DNA from: Rhizoclosmatium globosum
Lineage: Eukaryota > Chytridiomycota > Chytridiomycetes > Chytridiales > Chytriomycetaceae
Assembly: GCA_002104985.1 (NCBI GenBank)
Contig: MCGO01000016.1
Span: forward strand, 248,001 to 312,000
Length of the DNA stretch: 64,000 nucleotides
Reading direction: 5' to 3'
The translations under genes and the position numbers were made by a program. Shown here piece by piece: positions 11,708 to 25,300 of this stretch (the stretch's first letter is position 1; each line of letters opens with the position of its first letter). The notes under the pieces were generated by a model. That model saw only the letters and a program-made list of their open reading frames with translations, made no database searches and had not been told where the DNA came from.

Positions 11708-12337
11708 ATGGTACGAGTCTCCAACCGCAACAACCAGAGCAGCATCTCATTCGGCGATGACACGCCACTGCCAACATCAAACCGCAACCGTCCAATGTCT
11801 CCCATGTCTCCCCCGGCATCCTCCGTCGGATCACACGTTCTCTCCTCCGAATTCAACCGGTCAACATCGCCAACGCCGTCGCAAAGTGCATCCGCAATTG
11901 GCCGCCGATCCAACTCGGACTTGGACGCTGCGCAGCCCGGACGCCGAGTGAGTGAGCGGGAGCCACCTCCGCGCCCAGGCTCAACCGGTGCCGCCGCCGC
12001 CGCAAACAACGGTTACGAACGAGGTGGTTACGAGCAACGTGGTTATGAACGTAGCGGTAACGTCGGAGATTGGGCTCGCTCGTCCATTCCTCTTCCAACT
12101 GACCATCACAACACTCGCTCAAATACATCGAATGAACCAGCTGTATCACCTGCCTTGATTAATGCTCAAACTGCAAAGTTTGAGGCGCTCTTTGAACAGA
12201 TGCAGGCAAAGTTGGATGTGCAGAATGAGTTGATTCAAGACATGTTTGCTTACATTCGTCGTATTGATGGAGATGTTGGGGCTCTTTCTACTGATGTGAA
12301 TGCAATCAAGAATCGTATGGATCGTTTGCGTCTGTAG
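11708..12337 (+). CDS. Uncharacterised Ser/Pro-rich protein with C-terminal coiled coil (209 aa)
   Basis: This is an uninterrupted 209-codon frame starting MVRVSNRNNQSS, with no intron or frameshift. The first ~90 residues are Ser/Pro/Arg-rich and probably disordered, with repeated MSPMSPP-like phosphosite contexts. A short Gly/Tyr/Arg tract follows, with three GYE(R/Q) units. The C-terminal ~65 residues (FEALFEQMQAKLDVQNELIQ through INAIKNRM) have heptad-like hydrophobics and should form a coiled coil. It lies between two other unknown plus-strand genes. No family recognised; scaffold or cytoskeletal adaptor is only a guess. Confidence 0.72.
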   Translation: MVRVSNRNNQSSISFGDDTPLPTSNRNRPMSPMSPPASSVGSHVLSSEFNRSTSPTPSQSASAIGRRSNSDLDAAQPGRRVSEREPPPRPGSTGAAAAANNGYERGGYEQRGYERSGNVGDWARSSIPLPTDHHNTRSNTSNEPAVSPALINAQTAKFEALFEQMQAKLDVQNELIQDMFAYIRRIDGDVGALSTDVNAIKNRMDRLRL

Positions 12338-12626
12338 TTTGTAATTTAGCGTTGACCGGGATTCTTGTACTTGATAGTAACCTCAATTCGTGGATACATC
12401 TCTATTCATTTCTTCATTTATTTCCTCCTACTGGTGTCTATTCATTTGATTCATACTCAATAAACTGATTAAGCTGTATGGAGGGAAATTTACAAGCAAA
12501 TGAGGGAACTAAAAGGAAAGATAGTGGACCATATTTCCAGGTATTATCACCATATAAGGGCCCCGTTTTAACTATAACTCTATTGTAAATAACTCTTCCT
12601 TTTCTTTTTGTTTGTTCAATCCAAAA

Positions 12627-14060
12627 ATGGCAACAGAAGATGAGCGCCGCCTTGAACAACTTCTCGGCCTCCAATTCGAGTGGGACGAAGAAAGCGATCA
12701 CGGAACGAAGAACAAGATGCAATGGACGTCGATGAACCAGTCGCTGACACAACCGACGAGAACATGGACTTCCGCCTCTTTGACTCAACAATACTCTCAG
12801 TCAGACTTCAAGACGAACCTGAACCTGAAATCATTCAACAAAACCCTCGAATCTATGAAGTGGACAGCGACGAGGAAGAACTGAAACGGGAACGGTTTGC
12901 AGCTCCTGGAATCCTTCTGCACCCTCAATACCCTCCTGTAAGCTACTACCTCACCACAAATTGAAAACATTCTTACATGTATACGTTAGGAAACACGTTG
13001 GTCGAACCGTATCACAACCATTCCCTTAGATCCACCAAAACCACCCCATTCAAAGGCCCGTAAAGGCTCAAAACAACGAAAAGCCCTCTTATCCAAGAAA
13101 CTCAAATCACAAAAATCGGCTGCAGAACAGGCTCGTGAGCTTCCGTCTCTCGGTCCTATGCCGTGCACACTTGCTGCACTTACTCAGGAGTACTGGAAAA
13201 AGAAGGAGTGGGCACTTGAACTTCATAAGCAGCGGTATGCGTATTGGCTTGGACGAGGCGCTGTTTATCGAGGGGCTGAATTTGTTATGCGGGTGTATGG
13301 GCGTGGTCGCGGTGGGTTCGGAGGAGGTGGTCGAGGTGGATTTGGTGGGGCTACAGGGAGAGGTGGATTTGGGGCAACTGGTAGAGGCGGCTTTGGAGGT
13401 CGTGGTGGGGGAAGAGGAGGTTTTGGAAATCGTGGTGGGTTTTCTGGTAACACAATTGGAAGGGGCGGTGCACCTCAATCAAGTGAAACCAAGTTCCTGA
13501 ATCAAGTGGAACAATTCCATCGCATACCGAATCTGCTAATGCTAGTGCATCAAACGAGAATAACCCCTCTCAAATCCCTAAAACAAATCCTGCTGTAACT
13601 GAGAAGCCAGTTGCACATCCCGCAGCTACCGTTTCTACTCCTACAGCAAAGGCCGAACCAAGTGAAGAAAAGTGGACCATTAGTGAAGAAACTCGAAGCG
13701 AAATCTGCACCAACGGATTTCAGACTTACAGCAACCATCGAAATGCCAACCGCTAAACCTGAACACATCAAACCAAAACCAGCCTCAATTGAGCAAGTAA
13801 TAGCCACTCCAATAATTGGAGAACCATCATCTACACAACCAGACGGCAGCTCAGTGCCTGCGAAGAAGAAGCGCAAGAACCCAAAACAACGAGCTAAGGA
13901 GAAGGCCGAAGTTTCAATTGCTTCACCCACTGTACCTGCCGAGACACCAATTACCTCAACTTCAAATTCAAATTCAGAGCAAGCCAAGAAAAAGAAACGC
14001 CCAAACAAAGAACAACGCGCTGCGATGAAGCAAGCTCAAAGCAATGAAGACTCAGTATAA
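12627..14060 (+). CDS. Uncharacterised RGG-box protein with lysine-rich C-terminus (possibly DUF2011-like)
   Basis: The start is MATEDERRLEQLLGLQFEWDEE; after a one-base correction (~12683) it reads RKRSRNEEQDAMDVDEP. A segment FRLFDSTILSVRL loosely recalls the fungal DUF2011 family, but this is a weak call. An intron at about 12937-12989 joins HPQYPP to ETRWSNR. A basic region, then LPSLGPMPCTLAALTQEYW, leads to a Gly/Arg/Phe RGG box of about 55 residues (13300-13470) typical of RNA-binding or nucleolar proteins. The C-terminus is disordered with two lysine clusters (KKKRKNPKQR, KKKKRPNKEQR), probable nuclear/nucleolar signals. Frameshifts are needed near 13500 and 13690. Ribosome-biogenesis or RNA binding is inferred from composition only. 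Confidence 0.6.
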
Positions 14061-14160
14061 TAAACTAATTGAGTATATTGGAATTATATAGTAAAGGACC
14101 CATAATATTGATATAGAACTAAACTCGTGATTGTACATGAACTCCTCATCGCTTATTCCC

Positions 14161-17100
14161 TTACACCAAATGAAACTCTCCAGCGTTCTCGACAGCAAAC
14201 ACAAGCCGATCCATTAATTTCTCCACAGTTTGATAAGCTGGTAAATCCAATACATATGCACAAGTATGAGCCACGGGTAATCTCTGCTCATCCACGTTTT
14301 CCACCAACACAGTTTCGTTCAAGGAAGTGTCAAGAACAACGCTTTGTTTCCAGTTATCTTGCTTCACGCGTCGAACAGGCGAAGATCCACCCATACGTCG
14401 CTTTTTCGGAAGTGGTTGCTTTCCTTTCCCCTTTTCATCGTGTTCAATAGGTGCTGCTTCTGCTTCCGATTCTGAAGATTCATCCATGACAACGCCAGTT
14501 TCCCATTCATCCACTTCTTCTTCCTCATCCTCGTCTTCGCGACTTCGTTTGGTTCCACGTGTCTGCGGTTCATCTGTTTGGGTCAAATGTGGACCTGTCG
14601 GAGATTCCATTGCAGTTGCAGCATTCGAACCAGTTCCTTCGTTTCTCTCATCCAGAACAAAACCAACATTCACAACCACATTACTCGCTCCACCATTATT
14701 TGGTTCCTGAAGATTGTGATCCTGTTGGAAACTCAACTCAAACTCCCGCCACAAACTCGTCCTCAGAGTCGTCGTCGAGTAATTGGTCCATGGGATCGAT
14801 ATCAGAGCTACTGTCGGTTGAGTCTGAAAAATCATCAGTGACTTCATCTTGCATGTCGAAATGTTGGTTCGAAGGATTGAGTCCAGGTTGAGGAATAACA
14901 GATATTTGAGGCATTCCTGTGAGATTCGCGCCACCAGGAGAACCAATCATCCCAATAAGACGTGCAAATGCTTGTTGAGCTTGTTGAGATTGCGGAGAGC
15001 CGTCAAGTGGTAGCATGGGCATCATTGGATTGTTTCCACGAGTAGGAGTTTGTGGAGCAACTGGATTTACCACAGGGGCAGCCTGGTCAGAGCCAGCAAT
15101 TCCCCCGTCTGATTGCCAGGTTCCAAAGGAACGCCCGTATTATCTCCATCTTGACGATTTGTTTCAGCTGCACCACTACCACTTGGTTGAATTGCGATTT
15201 GAACTTCCTTCAAGCCACGAATAGGTGGAATAGTATCTGTGCCTGTCATAAACTTCAAAAACTTGTATTTGAAGTCGTTGGGAAGAGCGTGAAACACAGA
15301 CCTAGAGAAATTGTTAGGAACAATTTACATTGTACACGAAGGAGACTACTCACCAGAACCTCTTATGACAGGATGATCTTTGTGGTATGGCTCCTTATAT
15401 CTTGCTACGGTCTCCAAGTCCTTAAATTTGCTTTTTCGCCACCACGCCCTTTCAACATAATTTCAAGCTGATTAGGGAGCAAGTGATCCAGCACAGGGCC
15501 CTAAATAACCACATAAGACGGCTGTTCACCAAAACATCAAGAAACTCACCCCACAAGTCTCCAAGAACCCTTCGCGGAACTCAACGAGCTGAGATTCAAC
15601 GCTACCTCCAGTATGAAATTGAATCATTGCCTTAACATACTCCTCGCGATTCTCAAAAGTTACTGGCTTCCCAGAATGTACTCCCGGCAACATAACATTC
15701 TTGTAAGGCTCAACAAGCGCAGAAGTATCATCTGCCCGACGTGCACGAACCGTCACCGAAAACTCCAACCATAATACGAATCATCAAAGTCGCGGGTCAT
15801 CGTGCTCCAACATCTGTTTCAACCATTTCGCAGTGGAAGGCTGTAAATCCGCCAAATCTGACATCGTCGCAGGCCATCCCAACAACCGTTGAAACAAAAC
15901 AGGAGGAAACGACATTCCAGTCAAACACTGATTAAACAGCGCCAACCCGAATATCCGTCCCACAGTCCGAAACGACTTCAAAGACCGTTTCGAAAGTGGA
16001 TTGAACCAAATATATCCTGGACTGCTCTTGGCGTGTCCACGCTTCGTTCAACATCAACAAACATGTCGGAATGTTTCAATAGTCTCCTGAAAAAGAGGTT
16101 CATAAACTCGCGAGATATACCTCCGCCGTCGACTCCCATTTCTTCAGCAAATTTGACACGTAATGGTTTTTTCAGGCTGTTGCTTGGTGTTTGTCCATGG
16201 ATTTGAAAGTATCATGAAGTAAGTGGTCTCGACGTACTTTGATGACTGATGACAAAGAGATTCTAAGTCGACGGGATCATTTCTACGCAGCGATTGAATC
16301 ATGGCAAGTTCGACGATTTCTCGCATTTGACGTTGCATATCAAGCACCAAGAGAAGCATACGGGCTCCAAGAGTCAAAACAAAGGAAACTCAGAGAACGA
16401 AAATGGTTCGCTGGGTTCTCTGGTAAAAACGGATGCGACCGGAATCGCCAACAAAAGGCCGATAATCATTCTTGAAGTCAACTCGTTTTGATAATGTTTC
16501 GTTAATAAATTCGGAATGCGGAATGAGGGTTCGTGGGGATGGTCGAGAGCCCAAGTGATAACTTTTTGATTCTTGGTGAATGACGCTTCCAATTGTGGAG
16601 CGCCGTTTGAATAAACGTTTCCATGATGGCATCCATAGGTAGATTATTTGGCAAGGGCGGCAACTGTTGGTTTGCACCCCCTGCTTGATTTGGAAAAGGG
16701 AATGGAAAGGGGAATACGTGGGCAGTCGGCTGTGCAGTTGCATTTCCTTCACCTCCAGTGGGAACAGCTCCATTCGGATTACGTACGTCAAACATGGCAG
16801 ACATAAATCCTTGCATTGCTTGAAAGACATTAGGAGGAGCGGGTTGCGGGACTGGCTCAGTTGGGGAGCATTAGATTGAACAACACTTCCTAGGGTAGAC
16901 TCAAAGTGTCGAAACTTTAACGGGTCGTCATCCTCAAATGGTCGATTATTGATAGTCCAAAGCCACTTCAACACTTCCAAGGCAGACATGGTTGGTTCCT
17001 CCAACCGCAAGAATGTATATCTCGATAATGCCTTGTTAAACGCTTTACGGCTGCCCGGAAATTTTCCAACAGTTCAGGTTGAGTCCACCATTGTTCAAAC

Positions 17101-19144
17101 ACAGCTCTTTGCTCATTACTGAAATCATTCATAAGGTCAGCGAGTCGCCCAACGCTTTCGAGGTTGTCCTTATTAGACGTCAGGAATGGGTTTTCAAACA
17201 GAATCAAAAAGCCGTGCAGTGATTCAGGAGACAGGTGGGTCTTGCAGACTCCTTCAAATTCTGTGAGAGCAGATGGATCGAGTACATAGGCTTCACAGAG
17301 TAATTTGTGAATTTGAGGCGCCCATGTTGGGTTTTTCATTGATGCTAGTAACGTAAATGCTGCTTTTGCATCTGCGAGTGAGACGGAAGGAAACTTGTGG
17401 CCAAATTGCATACACAGTCTTGAGATAAAAAACAGGAGTTAAGTCGAGAAAGAGAACAGAGATTTTGCTGAAGTAATGAGAGCAAGAGAGAGCCGGACGT
17501 ATGAGAGTCATGAGTTTCGATAGAGGTAACAAGGTCTTTGATAGCTGCAAGCGTAAGACCTTCTGTAATCTGTGACGATATCGGTGATGCTGACGTAACA
17601 AGCATCATTTGGGTCATAGGCACCAATCAGTGAATGCGACAGACTCAGATCAAGAGGCTTTGGGAGTAAGACTTGCCCCACAGTATTCCTACTTATGCAA
17701 TTTCCATTTCCAAGCTGTCCGACATCATTACACCCAAACGAATACAATTTCAGGCATTCTTTATCGGACCCGTCTCCAAGTGGTCGTTTCGCCAAAACAA
17801 ATGAATGAAGTTTCCCGCAAGCAATTTGCTGTACAGATCCAAAATTACCACCATCCATTCCGCTCAAAGGAAACGGAGAGGTGAAGAACGGCGCGAACGA
17901 AGCAGTTTGGCCGTGAGATCCACTTCCCCAGACAAAACACTTTCCTGCAAAGTCTATTGCGAGACAATGACTTTCGCCAGCACAGATATCAACAATTCCA
18001 GATAATTTTTGTATTAAAGTTGGTATGTGCGTGGTTTGACGTGTTCCATGACCTAACTGGCCTGTAGAGTTGCTTCCCCAAGAATACACATTCCAGTTGC
18101 GGTCAATGCCAATGAAAATGCGCCACCTACAGTAATTAATTAGATTGTGTTTCGATATTTCAATTGGAGTTGATGATGTAATGTTGCAACGATTTGTCAG
18201 ATTCTTCTTTCACATTCGCCAACTTTCATATTTTTTCGCCACGCTTCTGTTCAAGTCTCGCTCTGTATAACCATACCAGCACAGATCTTTTTGATGGGAA
18301 GGCCATAGAGCTCTTTGACGAGAGTAGCACCATTTGAAAAGGGGACAGACAGCCGCATTCCCAGTTGACAAGAAGAATTATCTCCAAACGCCCATACAGA
18401 ACCATCTTCAGTGAGTAAGAGTGAATGTCGAGCACCACATGCAATCTGCAAGACTTTTGGGGGTGGAGCACCATGATTCAAGATTTTGTGGACGGGTATA
18501 AACTTGACTTGTTTTGGTTTCGATACTTTGATGGCGTCAGGCGAGTGACCGAGTTGACGAGAATCGTTCGCACCGAATGAGTGTACTTTCCCGCATGAAG
18601 TGAGGACGAGAGTGAAGCGGGCGCCACAAGCCACAGCTTGATGTTGTATAATTCGAGCATATCGACACGAGATGGAGAAGAAGGGTTCTTGTTATGGCCG
18701 AGTTGGCCTACCAGCTCGCCGATTAGAAAGACAGTTTCACTCCAAACGAAAGGCAAAGCACAAACACCAAAGCTGTTATCGCCCCAGGTCACCAGAATTC
18801 CCTCTTCCGATCGCCGAGAAACCTTGAATTTGAAGTGTGTCAACCGTCGCCGCTCTCGAACTTCAACACAAGTCACTGACCACCGCCGCGCCGTGCGACT
18901 CGCCAAATGCCGCACTTTGAACAACAAATTCGGATTCGGAAAAGAACGAAACTGATCGCGGCGTCGCATTCGATGTTGCCGATTCGGTTGCCGATGCAAT
19001 TCTGTGTTTCGATCGAAGGTGGTCAGTGGCGTCAGGGCGGAGTTTAAAGACTTTTAAGCGAGAGAAGAAAGTGCTTGAGTGGAGAGTCAGATGGGGTGCG
19101 TTGTTGCTGCGCTGCACCTTCAAATGAAGTGCTGCTTCAACCAT
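14161..19144 (-). CDS. HERC-type E3 ubiquitin ligase (RCC1-like domain + HECT) with HECT C-lobe insertion
   Basis: The N-terminal half (about 19100-17600) carries RCC1/RLD blades: VQSAAFGESHGAAVV, CGARFTLVLTSCGKVHSFG, ACGARHSLLLTEDGSVWAFG, CAGESHCLAIDFAGKCFVWG and YSFGCNDVGQLG. A helical linker containing SRLNSCFL follows, as in small HERC proteins. The HECT domain starts around 16500 and includes EEMGVDGGGISREFMNLFF and GRIFGLALFNQ. FLKFMTGTDTIPP and then the catalytic LPVAHTC close it, and the protein ends FHLV. Such enzymes accept ubiquitin on the HECT Cys and pass it to substrates. Unusually, about 300 residues of acidic, Lys-rich low-complexity sequence separate GLKEVQIAI from LPVAHTC. 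Multiple frameshifts and introns are present, and the exact start (19144 or nearer 18999) is uncertain. Confidence 0.85.
14283..15190 (-). other. Low-complexity insertion inside the HECT C-lobe
   Basis: Between the HECT strand ending GLKEVQIAI and the catalytic LPVAHTC, the reading frame carries about 300 residues not found in ordinary HECT domains. It is Gln/Pro/Met-rich, then Asp/Ser-rich (DDFSDSTDSSSD), then has a basic-acidic switch (KRSREDEDEEEEVDEWE), then KKRRM. One frameshift (~14750) lies inside it. Confidence 0.65.
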
Positions 19145-19304
19145 CCCCTTAACTTCAACTCTCTGCCATTGGAAGCATCAATGAAGAGAAACTCACCCAA
19201 TGGCACCCCACTCGAGAATGCTCTGAGGTTCCGCCATCCTGAACCTCCCGATTTGTATGAAATTTTTGGAAGTTGTTGGAACTACCAACGCAAGTGTCCG
19301 ATAA
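19145..19304. promoter_or_regulatory. Divergent intergenic region between the HERC gene and the giant-protein gene
   Basis: About 160 bp separate the inferred minus-strand HERC start and the plus-strand start at 19305. Both 5' ends must be controlled from here if the starts are right. No specific motif is recognised. This is inferred from gene orientation only. Confidence 0.25.
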
Positions 19305-22300
19305 ATGACAAATGAGAATCAACAAAGTCAGCCGAAATTATCTGGAAGGATAGTTCTGAAAAAATCCAGCCTTATACCTTTAAGATTAGCTTTGTAAATC
19401 TTTCACAACAAAGGATTGGCATCTCCATAGCCGCCTCCACAGCCTCAATCCATTCTATAGAGGCTGCTCCAAAGGAAATTTCGTGTTGAAACCAATTCGA
19501 ACCACATATGAAACCTTCAAGGCGACACAAGAAAGCGTCTGTAGCACCACTCACAGCTTTCGATGACATTTTCAAGGTTCCAACTCCACCCAAGAAGCCG
19601 CGACCAAGTACAACATCCACTTCAAAGTCAAACCGTACGGTTGATCCTTCAGAACCTGATAATGAAGGTGATTGTGTGAGAGAAATGATTGAACATACTG
19701 ACGCGACTCAATTATAGCCACCATTACCTCCAAACCTCCACCAGTTCCCATAACAAAGTAAGGCATTGAGTTTGAGGGAAATCGATTCTCACTAATGACT
19801 TCAGGAGACCCCCAAGAACTTTGTCTCTCAGGGAGAAGGAACGGATATACGATGTCAACCTTGTGACCAAGGATATGCCGTAACTATTCAATTTGATCTA
19901 ATCCATTATTTATGATGCTCGTAGATTATAGCCACTACTGGATGAAGATTTGCGAGACTACTTAGTAGTGCAAGTCTCCGTAAACATTTACAAAAAGTCG
20001 GCCTTGTATGTTACTTAATTTCTGCGTCTTGTGAATTATTAAACCTTTCAAAGATCACGGCCGATGGAAAAGTCGTTCCCAAAAAGCATTTTAAAAAGCA
20101 ACAATTATATCTTGATGAACTTGACTGGCAAGAACAAAATATTAAACATCAACAAGAACGGACTCTTGACCGCGAAATAGAGGTGAATTGTTTCTCCTGA
20201 TGATCGCTGACACGAAAGTAAACAAGTATGCAATCCGCCGTCAAATCGAAGAAGAAAAACAACGAATCTCCAATCAACACATTGAACTCCCGACAAACAC
20301 ATCTCCAGCGTGTCTACCCCACCTTCCTGCAAACTTCCCTGTAACAATGTGGAAAACCGCCCTCCTCTACTCTGAAAAACCACCCCAAACCTCGAACTCA
20401 CCGAATCAGAACTCCTCACAAAACTTCGCTCCATGAGTCGCCAAAAACTCGAAGAATACGGCCTCGACCCCGACAAAGTCATCCCGAAAATCGAACTCCT
20501 CAAAGCAAAACTGAAACGAAAAGCACGAGCTCAACCCGCCCTATCCCTCCACACGACGACGTGAGCGAAATCGAGCTGGAATCGGGATCGCCCGTGTTGA
20601 AACTATTTGGACTCGCGCGACGACATTATGAGAAGAATGATATTGGAACACGAAACTGTTTTTGAGAGAGCTTGTTAAGTTGATTGGGGATTCACCAAAG
20701 TCGACTCCGAGGGGAGTCAGTCGTTGAATAACGTGGAGGTGTTGGAAGGTGTACAACAGATGGCGGGTGTTCCGCTTGAAGCTACTGAGTTGTTACTAGT
20801 TGGATATATCAAAAACTTGGTGGCGATGTGGAGACGGTACATTTTTGAATTGGTTTCTTGCAACTTACGGAAAAACTACAGGTCGTGAAACAACTCGCTG
20901 CAAAGAAACAAGCAGCAACAGATTCCCATCATCGACCACGGTCCCCGTCCGTCTTCCGCAAGACCAACACGAGACTCTGAGTTTCCAATTGGCTCCGAGT
21001 TTAGCGATTTTGGATCTGAGGCGGGGTATGAAGTAACCGCGCAATTCATGGCTGTAAAAGAACCTTCCTCTGAGATACCGCCTGTCCAAGAATCGGAATG
21101 AGCCAATACTATATGGTGTACTTCTGCTCAGTATCTCGCAAGTCCTGAGAAGGTTGGATCAATTGCGAATATTCAAGAAAGTGGAAGCTGTGAGTGAACA
21201 TATTTGATTTCGATGCAAGATTTTGAGGAATATGGAGGCACTGAGACTGAAGAGGTGATGAACTGCTGAAGTAGTCTCTGAATCGGGATTAGCAATGGGA
21301 CAGCAAGATTCACTGTCGTATTTGTTGGATGGAACTCCACAAGCAGTTTCACGACGGCATTAGAGGGATGGAAACCGTCGATCCAGAAACAAGCACTGCG
21401 GACGAAGTCGAAGACAATAAGCCTGTCGATGAAACAGTTGAACCTCAATTATTTGCGTCTCCAATCGAAAGTAATCTTGAACTCAACAATGCAAACGATG
21501 AACAAGTAGATCTACAGCCTGAGCAAGTCTTTGATGAAAACGAATACAACTACGATGAAGAATTTCATGATGAAAACAATCAACTTTCAGAACAGCCAGC
21601 TCAAGCTGTTGATCCTGCTGAAATTAATTGGGAGTCTGATTTCAGCTTACCCGATCCCATGGAACAAACTCATCAACAAGTCTCTGAGCCTCCGACAATT
21701 CAAGAAGAGCCTGTAGCTCTTGCCAAAACTGCAGATCCTGCCGACATAAATTGGGAATCAGATTTCAGTCTTGGTGAACAAAGTAATCATGAAGTAGTGC
21801 ACCATGAGGAAGCCACTATCAAAGAAGAAAACGAGACTCCACTGGCTCCTGTTGGCGGAAGTGAAATCAATTGGGAATCCGATATAAGTCTCCGCAACCA
21901 TCCTCACAAGAAGTGGTGCCTCAAAATGTTGAACTATCACAAGAAGGCATCAAAGACTCCGCTAACGAAGTACATTTACCACAGCCGGCGAGTCAAGTTG
22001 AAGTGGATTGGGAAGCAAACATTGAAGTTCCTGAACCTGACAACAGATTCCTGGCCGAAAAACAGAGTTCTGATCTGATGCAGGTGTGCTATCAACTTCA
22101 ATTACGCAAGCAAGACAGCCATCATTGAACGTCAGTTGCAAACGATGTAACTTCCACCGAAAAATTGGACCTTGACAAAAATATTATTTTGCCTGAGTCC
22201 AGTGGAAATTCATCAAATCCAGATATCAAACTTCAAGGAAACAGTATTGACGCCATCAGCGATAATGTAACCAAAGCTCTCGCTGAACCCGTAGCTGAAA

Positions 22301-25300
22301 CATTGGAGCAGAACAAGCTCCAACCAGTTAGTTCTGAAATCGCCAACCTCAACTCCTCCCGAAAAAGTAGTCTCAAAGGCTCTACAGATAATGTTACTTC
22401 ATCAAAGAAGAATGTTTCCTTCAGTAATCTGGATATTTCTGACAAAGAAGCTGAACCTCAAAACGATACTAGCGATGCGTTTGAACCTCTTCAATCTGCG
22501 GCTGCTGAAGTCTCAAGCGTAAAGCCTCGGAGCCTGGTCCAAAGTCCAGCTCAAAGCGAGATTCTCATCGAGTCCCAACCCATTCAAGTTTCGGATGAGT
22601 TAAATTTAACTCCGAGTCAACTGCCTCCTCCAGAAGAGTCAAAACCACAACTTGAAAAGGACATTACGAATGCCCCAGCAACCGAAACTTCAACTCAACC
22701 TAGTCAGCAGGAACAAGTTGCTCCAAGCTCAAGACAAGCTTCCGCATTTGATAATTTGGACTATGATGACGACTTTAACCTGTCCCCTGTAGTAACTGCA
22801 CGTGCATCACAAATGCAGATGCGTACAACAACGATTATTTAGATGATACTGAATTTGAGCCCATTCAACCGAACCTGAACCCAAGACAACCACAGAACCC
22901 GAAGTTATCGTAAAGCCTCCGACTGAAGACATAAAGAGCCTAGCTCGATCAAGAATGAGTTTGAATCATACGAATCCTCGATTTACCAACAGCTAACAAT
23001 GCCGAGGCGACTTTGGCAGGCTCGACGGGATCATTAAATTATGGCGACGACTTTGATGAATTTTACGAATCCAATCGAGCTTCAATGGCAAAGACTCCTG
23101 TTGTTAATCAGCCCGTTTCTGCTTCTTCAGAGACTTTGGAAAAAGTCCCAGAAGCTGTTATATCATCTACTGAGACACTGTCAGGCAAACCATTGACTTC
23201 AGAGAAAGGTGAGTTGTTCAGATTGATTATGGCCCGCAGTTAATCGTTATAGTAGATGTGAAAAAGAGCTCCTTTGAAGCGTTGGCAGCCTCTATTCCTC
23301 GAAGTGAGCCCAACTTGGCGAAAGGTAACGCTGCGACAACCACATAATTGATCTAAAATTTACATAGGCTCATTGAAAGATTTGCGAGATCAGCATAATG
23401 CAAGAACTCAGTCTCTTACCGTGTGGCTGGGGACAAACAAGTTGTCACCACTTCAAACTCGAAACTCCAAACTTCATTGTTAAAAAATCAAGTCGGTACT
23501 TCATCAACGTCGATGGTAGGCTCTATACAGTTGAATGGAAGCAAGATATCCATGTGAGGTCAAGCTTAAACGTAATTTCTCTCTGAATTTTTTATTCCTA
23601 GTGCGTCAGATGAGTCTGATGAGTATTTATCGCCAATGAGCATGCGTGCAAGCACTGTCAATTCTCAAAAGCGACCTAGCTTGCTGGTAACGACTCTAGT
23701 CCGTCGTGCAAGTGTTTCTCCAACTACCCCACCAGGTATGCTGTCAAACCGAGCATCAACCGTTGGAAGTCCACCGCCAGCAGGACTTGAAGTAGATGAT
23801 GACTTGATTGACAATATAAATTTCCGACCGTCTCGAGTGTCAATGAATCGAAGACCTTCTGTCAGAAGCCCATTGTCTGTAACGGCTTCTAATACGAATG
23901 ATGACGATGACGATGATGATAGCGATGTTGAAGGTCAAAAAGACGAGGAAACGGTTCAGAGTAAAGTGGAACCAGCTACAACTGAAAGGACATCCATCAC
24001 CAAACCGTCACAATTTTCGAATACTCCTAAACATGAGTCTACATCCAAGAGCTCTCAGCGACCTGAAACAAACCAATCTTCAAAAGACCTATATAAGCAG
24101 CCTTCAAGCTCCAGTCTCCAAAATAAAGTCAAGACACCCTTACGATCATCGTCAAATCAAAGCTTGTCAAAAGATCAACCACCACTTCGATCAAGTAGCA
24201 GTGAATCTTTAAAATTGACTGGACGAATCAAGTCGGTTCCAAGTTTAGCATCAGGACAGCAATCTAAATTGTCAAGCCGTACTCAAAGTAGAGACAGTCT
24301 GATTCCTCTTGAATCAATTAATTCTGCATTTTTCGGTCCGAAAACGAGAAAGTCTCCTTCTCCACTAAACAAAACCGAGAGTACTGAAAATGTTGCAGCT
24401 GATAACAAAATTTCAAGTAACAAGGAATTAAATGAAAGTAAGCCTCACTCACGAGCATCAAGTATCAAAAAAGCCAGCTCAATACAAGTTTCTTTAAATT
24501 CCACGAGGCATAACAGCAAAGAAGTTCTTCCACTCTCTGTCCTATCCAGATCATCAAGCTCGGCTTCTATGCATTCAACAAACCATACTAGCAATAAGGA
24601 AAAGTCGTCGATAACTCATTCTCGTCCAACCAGTCGGATAAACAGCATATCTGCAAAACCTCCCACTTCCAAGCCTTCTGGGACACACTCTCCAACAGTA
24701 AGAGCAAGCCAAGTTGGTGCCCCCAGTCGACTCCGCCAAGATCTTCTTCTTCTAGTACTGTTTCAATAAACCAATCGAGGAAAGTCAAGTCAGTTTCAAG
24801 TTTAGCAGACTCAAAGGCAGGTTCCAAACAAACCAGCAAGGAAAACTTGCTTGCACAAGCCATTGCAAAAGCGAATGCATTGATTGAAACTTCTATGCCA
24901 TTAAAACGAATGATACGAATCCTGTCGCAGAGGAGCCACAGAGCCTGCCGAGAACAATCAGCAAGTATGTGAATGTGTCAAATGATACCAACACAGAGAC
25001 CGCACCAGCCAAAGAAAAAAGCGAAATTAATATGGCATTGTTGATGCAATCTGTGTTGAGTCTTGATGGCGATGGAAAGAAAGAAGTTTCAAGTGAAAGT
25101 CTTCCTCATGACGAGGACAGCGAACGCGTTGTTAGCATAGACGATCGAACGTCGTTAGAAAATGTGGTCAAACCTGCCACTGCTGATACATTGAGAGCTG
25201 ATATAAACGAAACAACTGAGTTGGATAGCGAGAATACCGCAGCAAATAGAGCCTCAATGGCAAAGCGACCAAGCAGTGCAAGGCGACCCAAGACTCTTGA

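Noticed and set aside
13265..13453. Proline-rich minus-strand frame
   Set aside because: Antisense of the RGG box; the glycine codons read as proline on the other strand.
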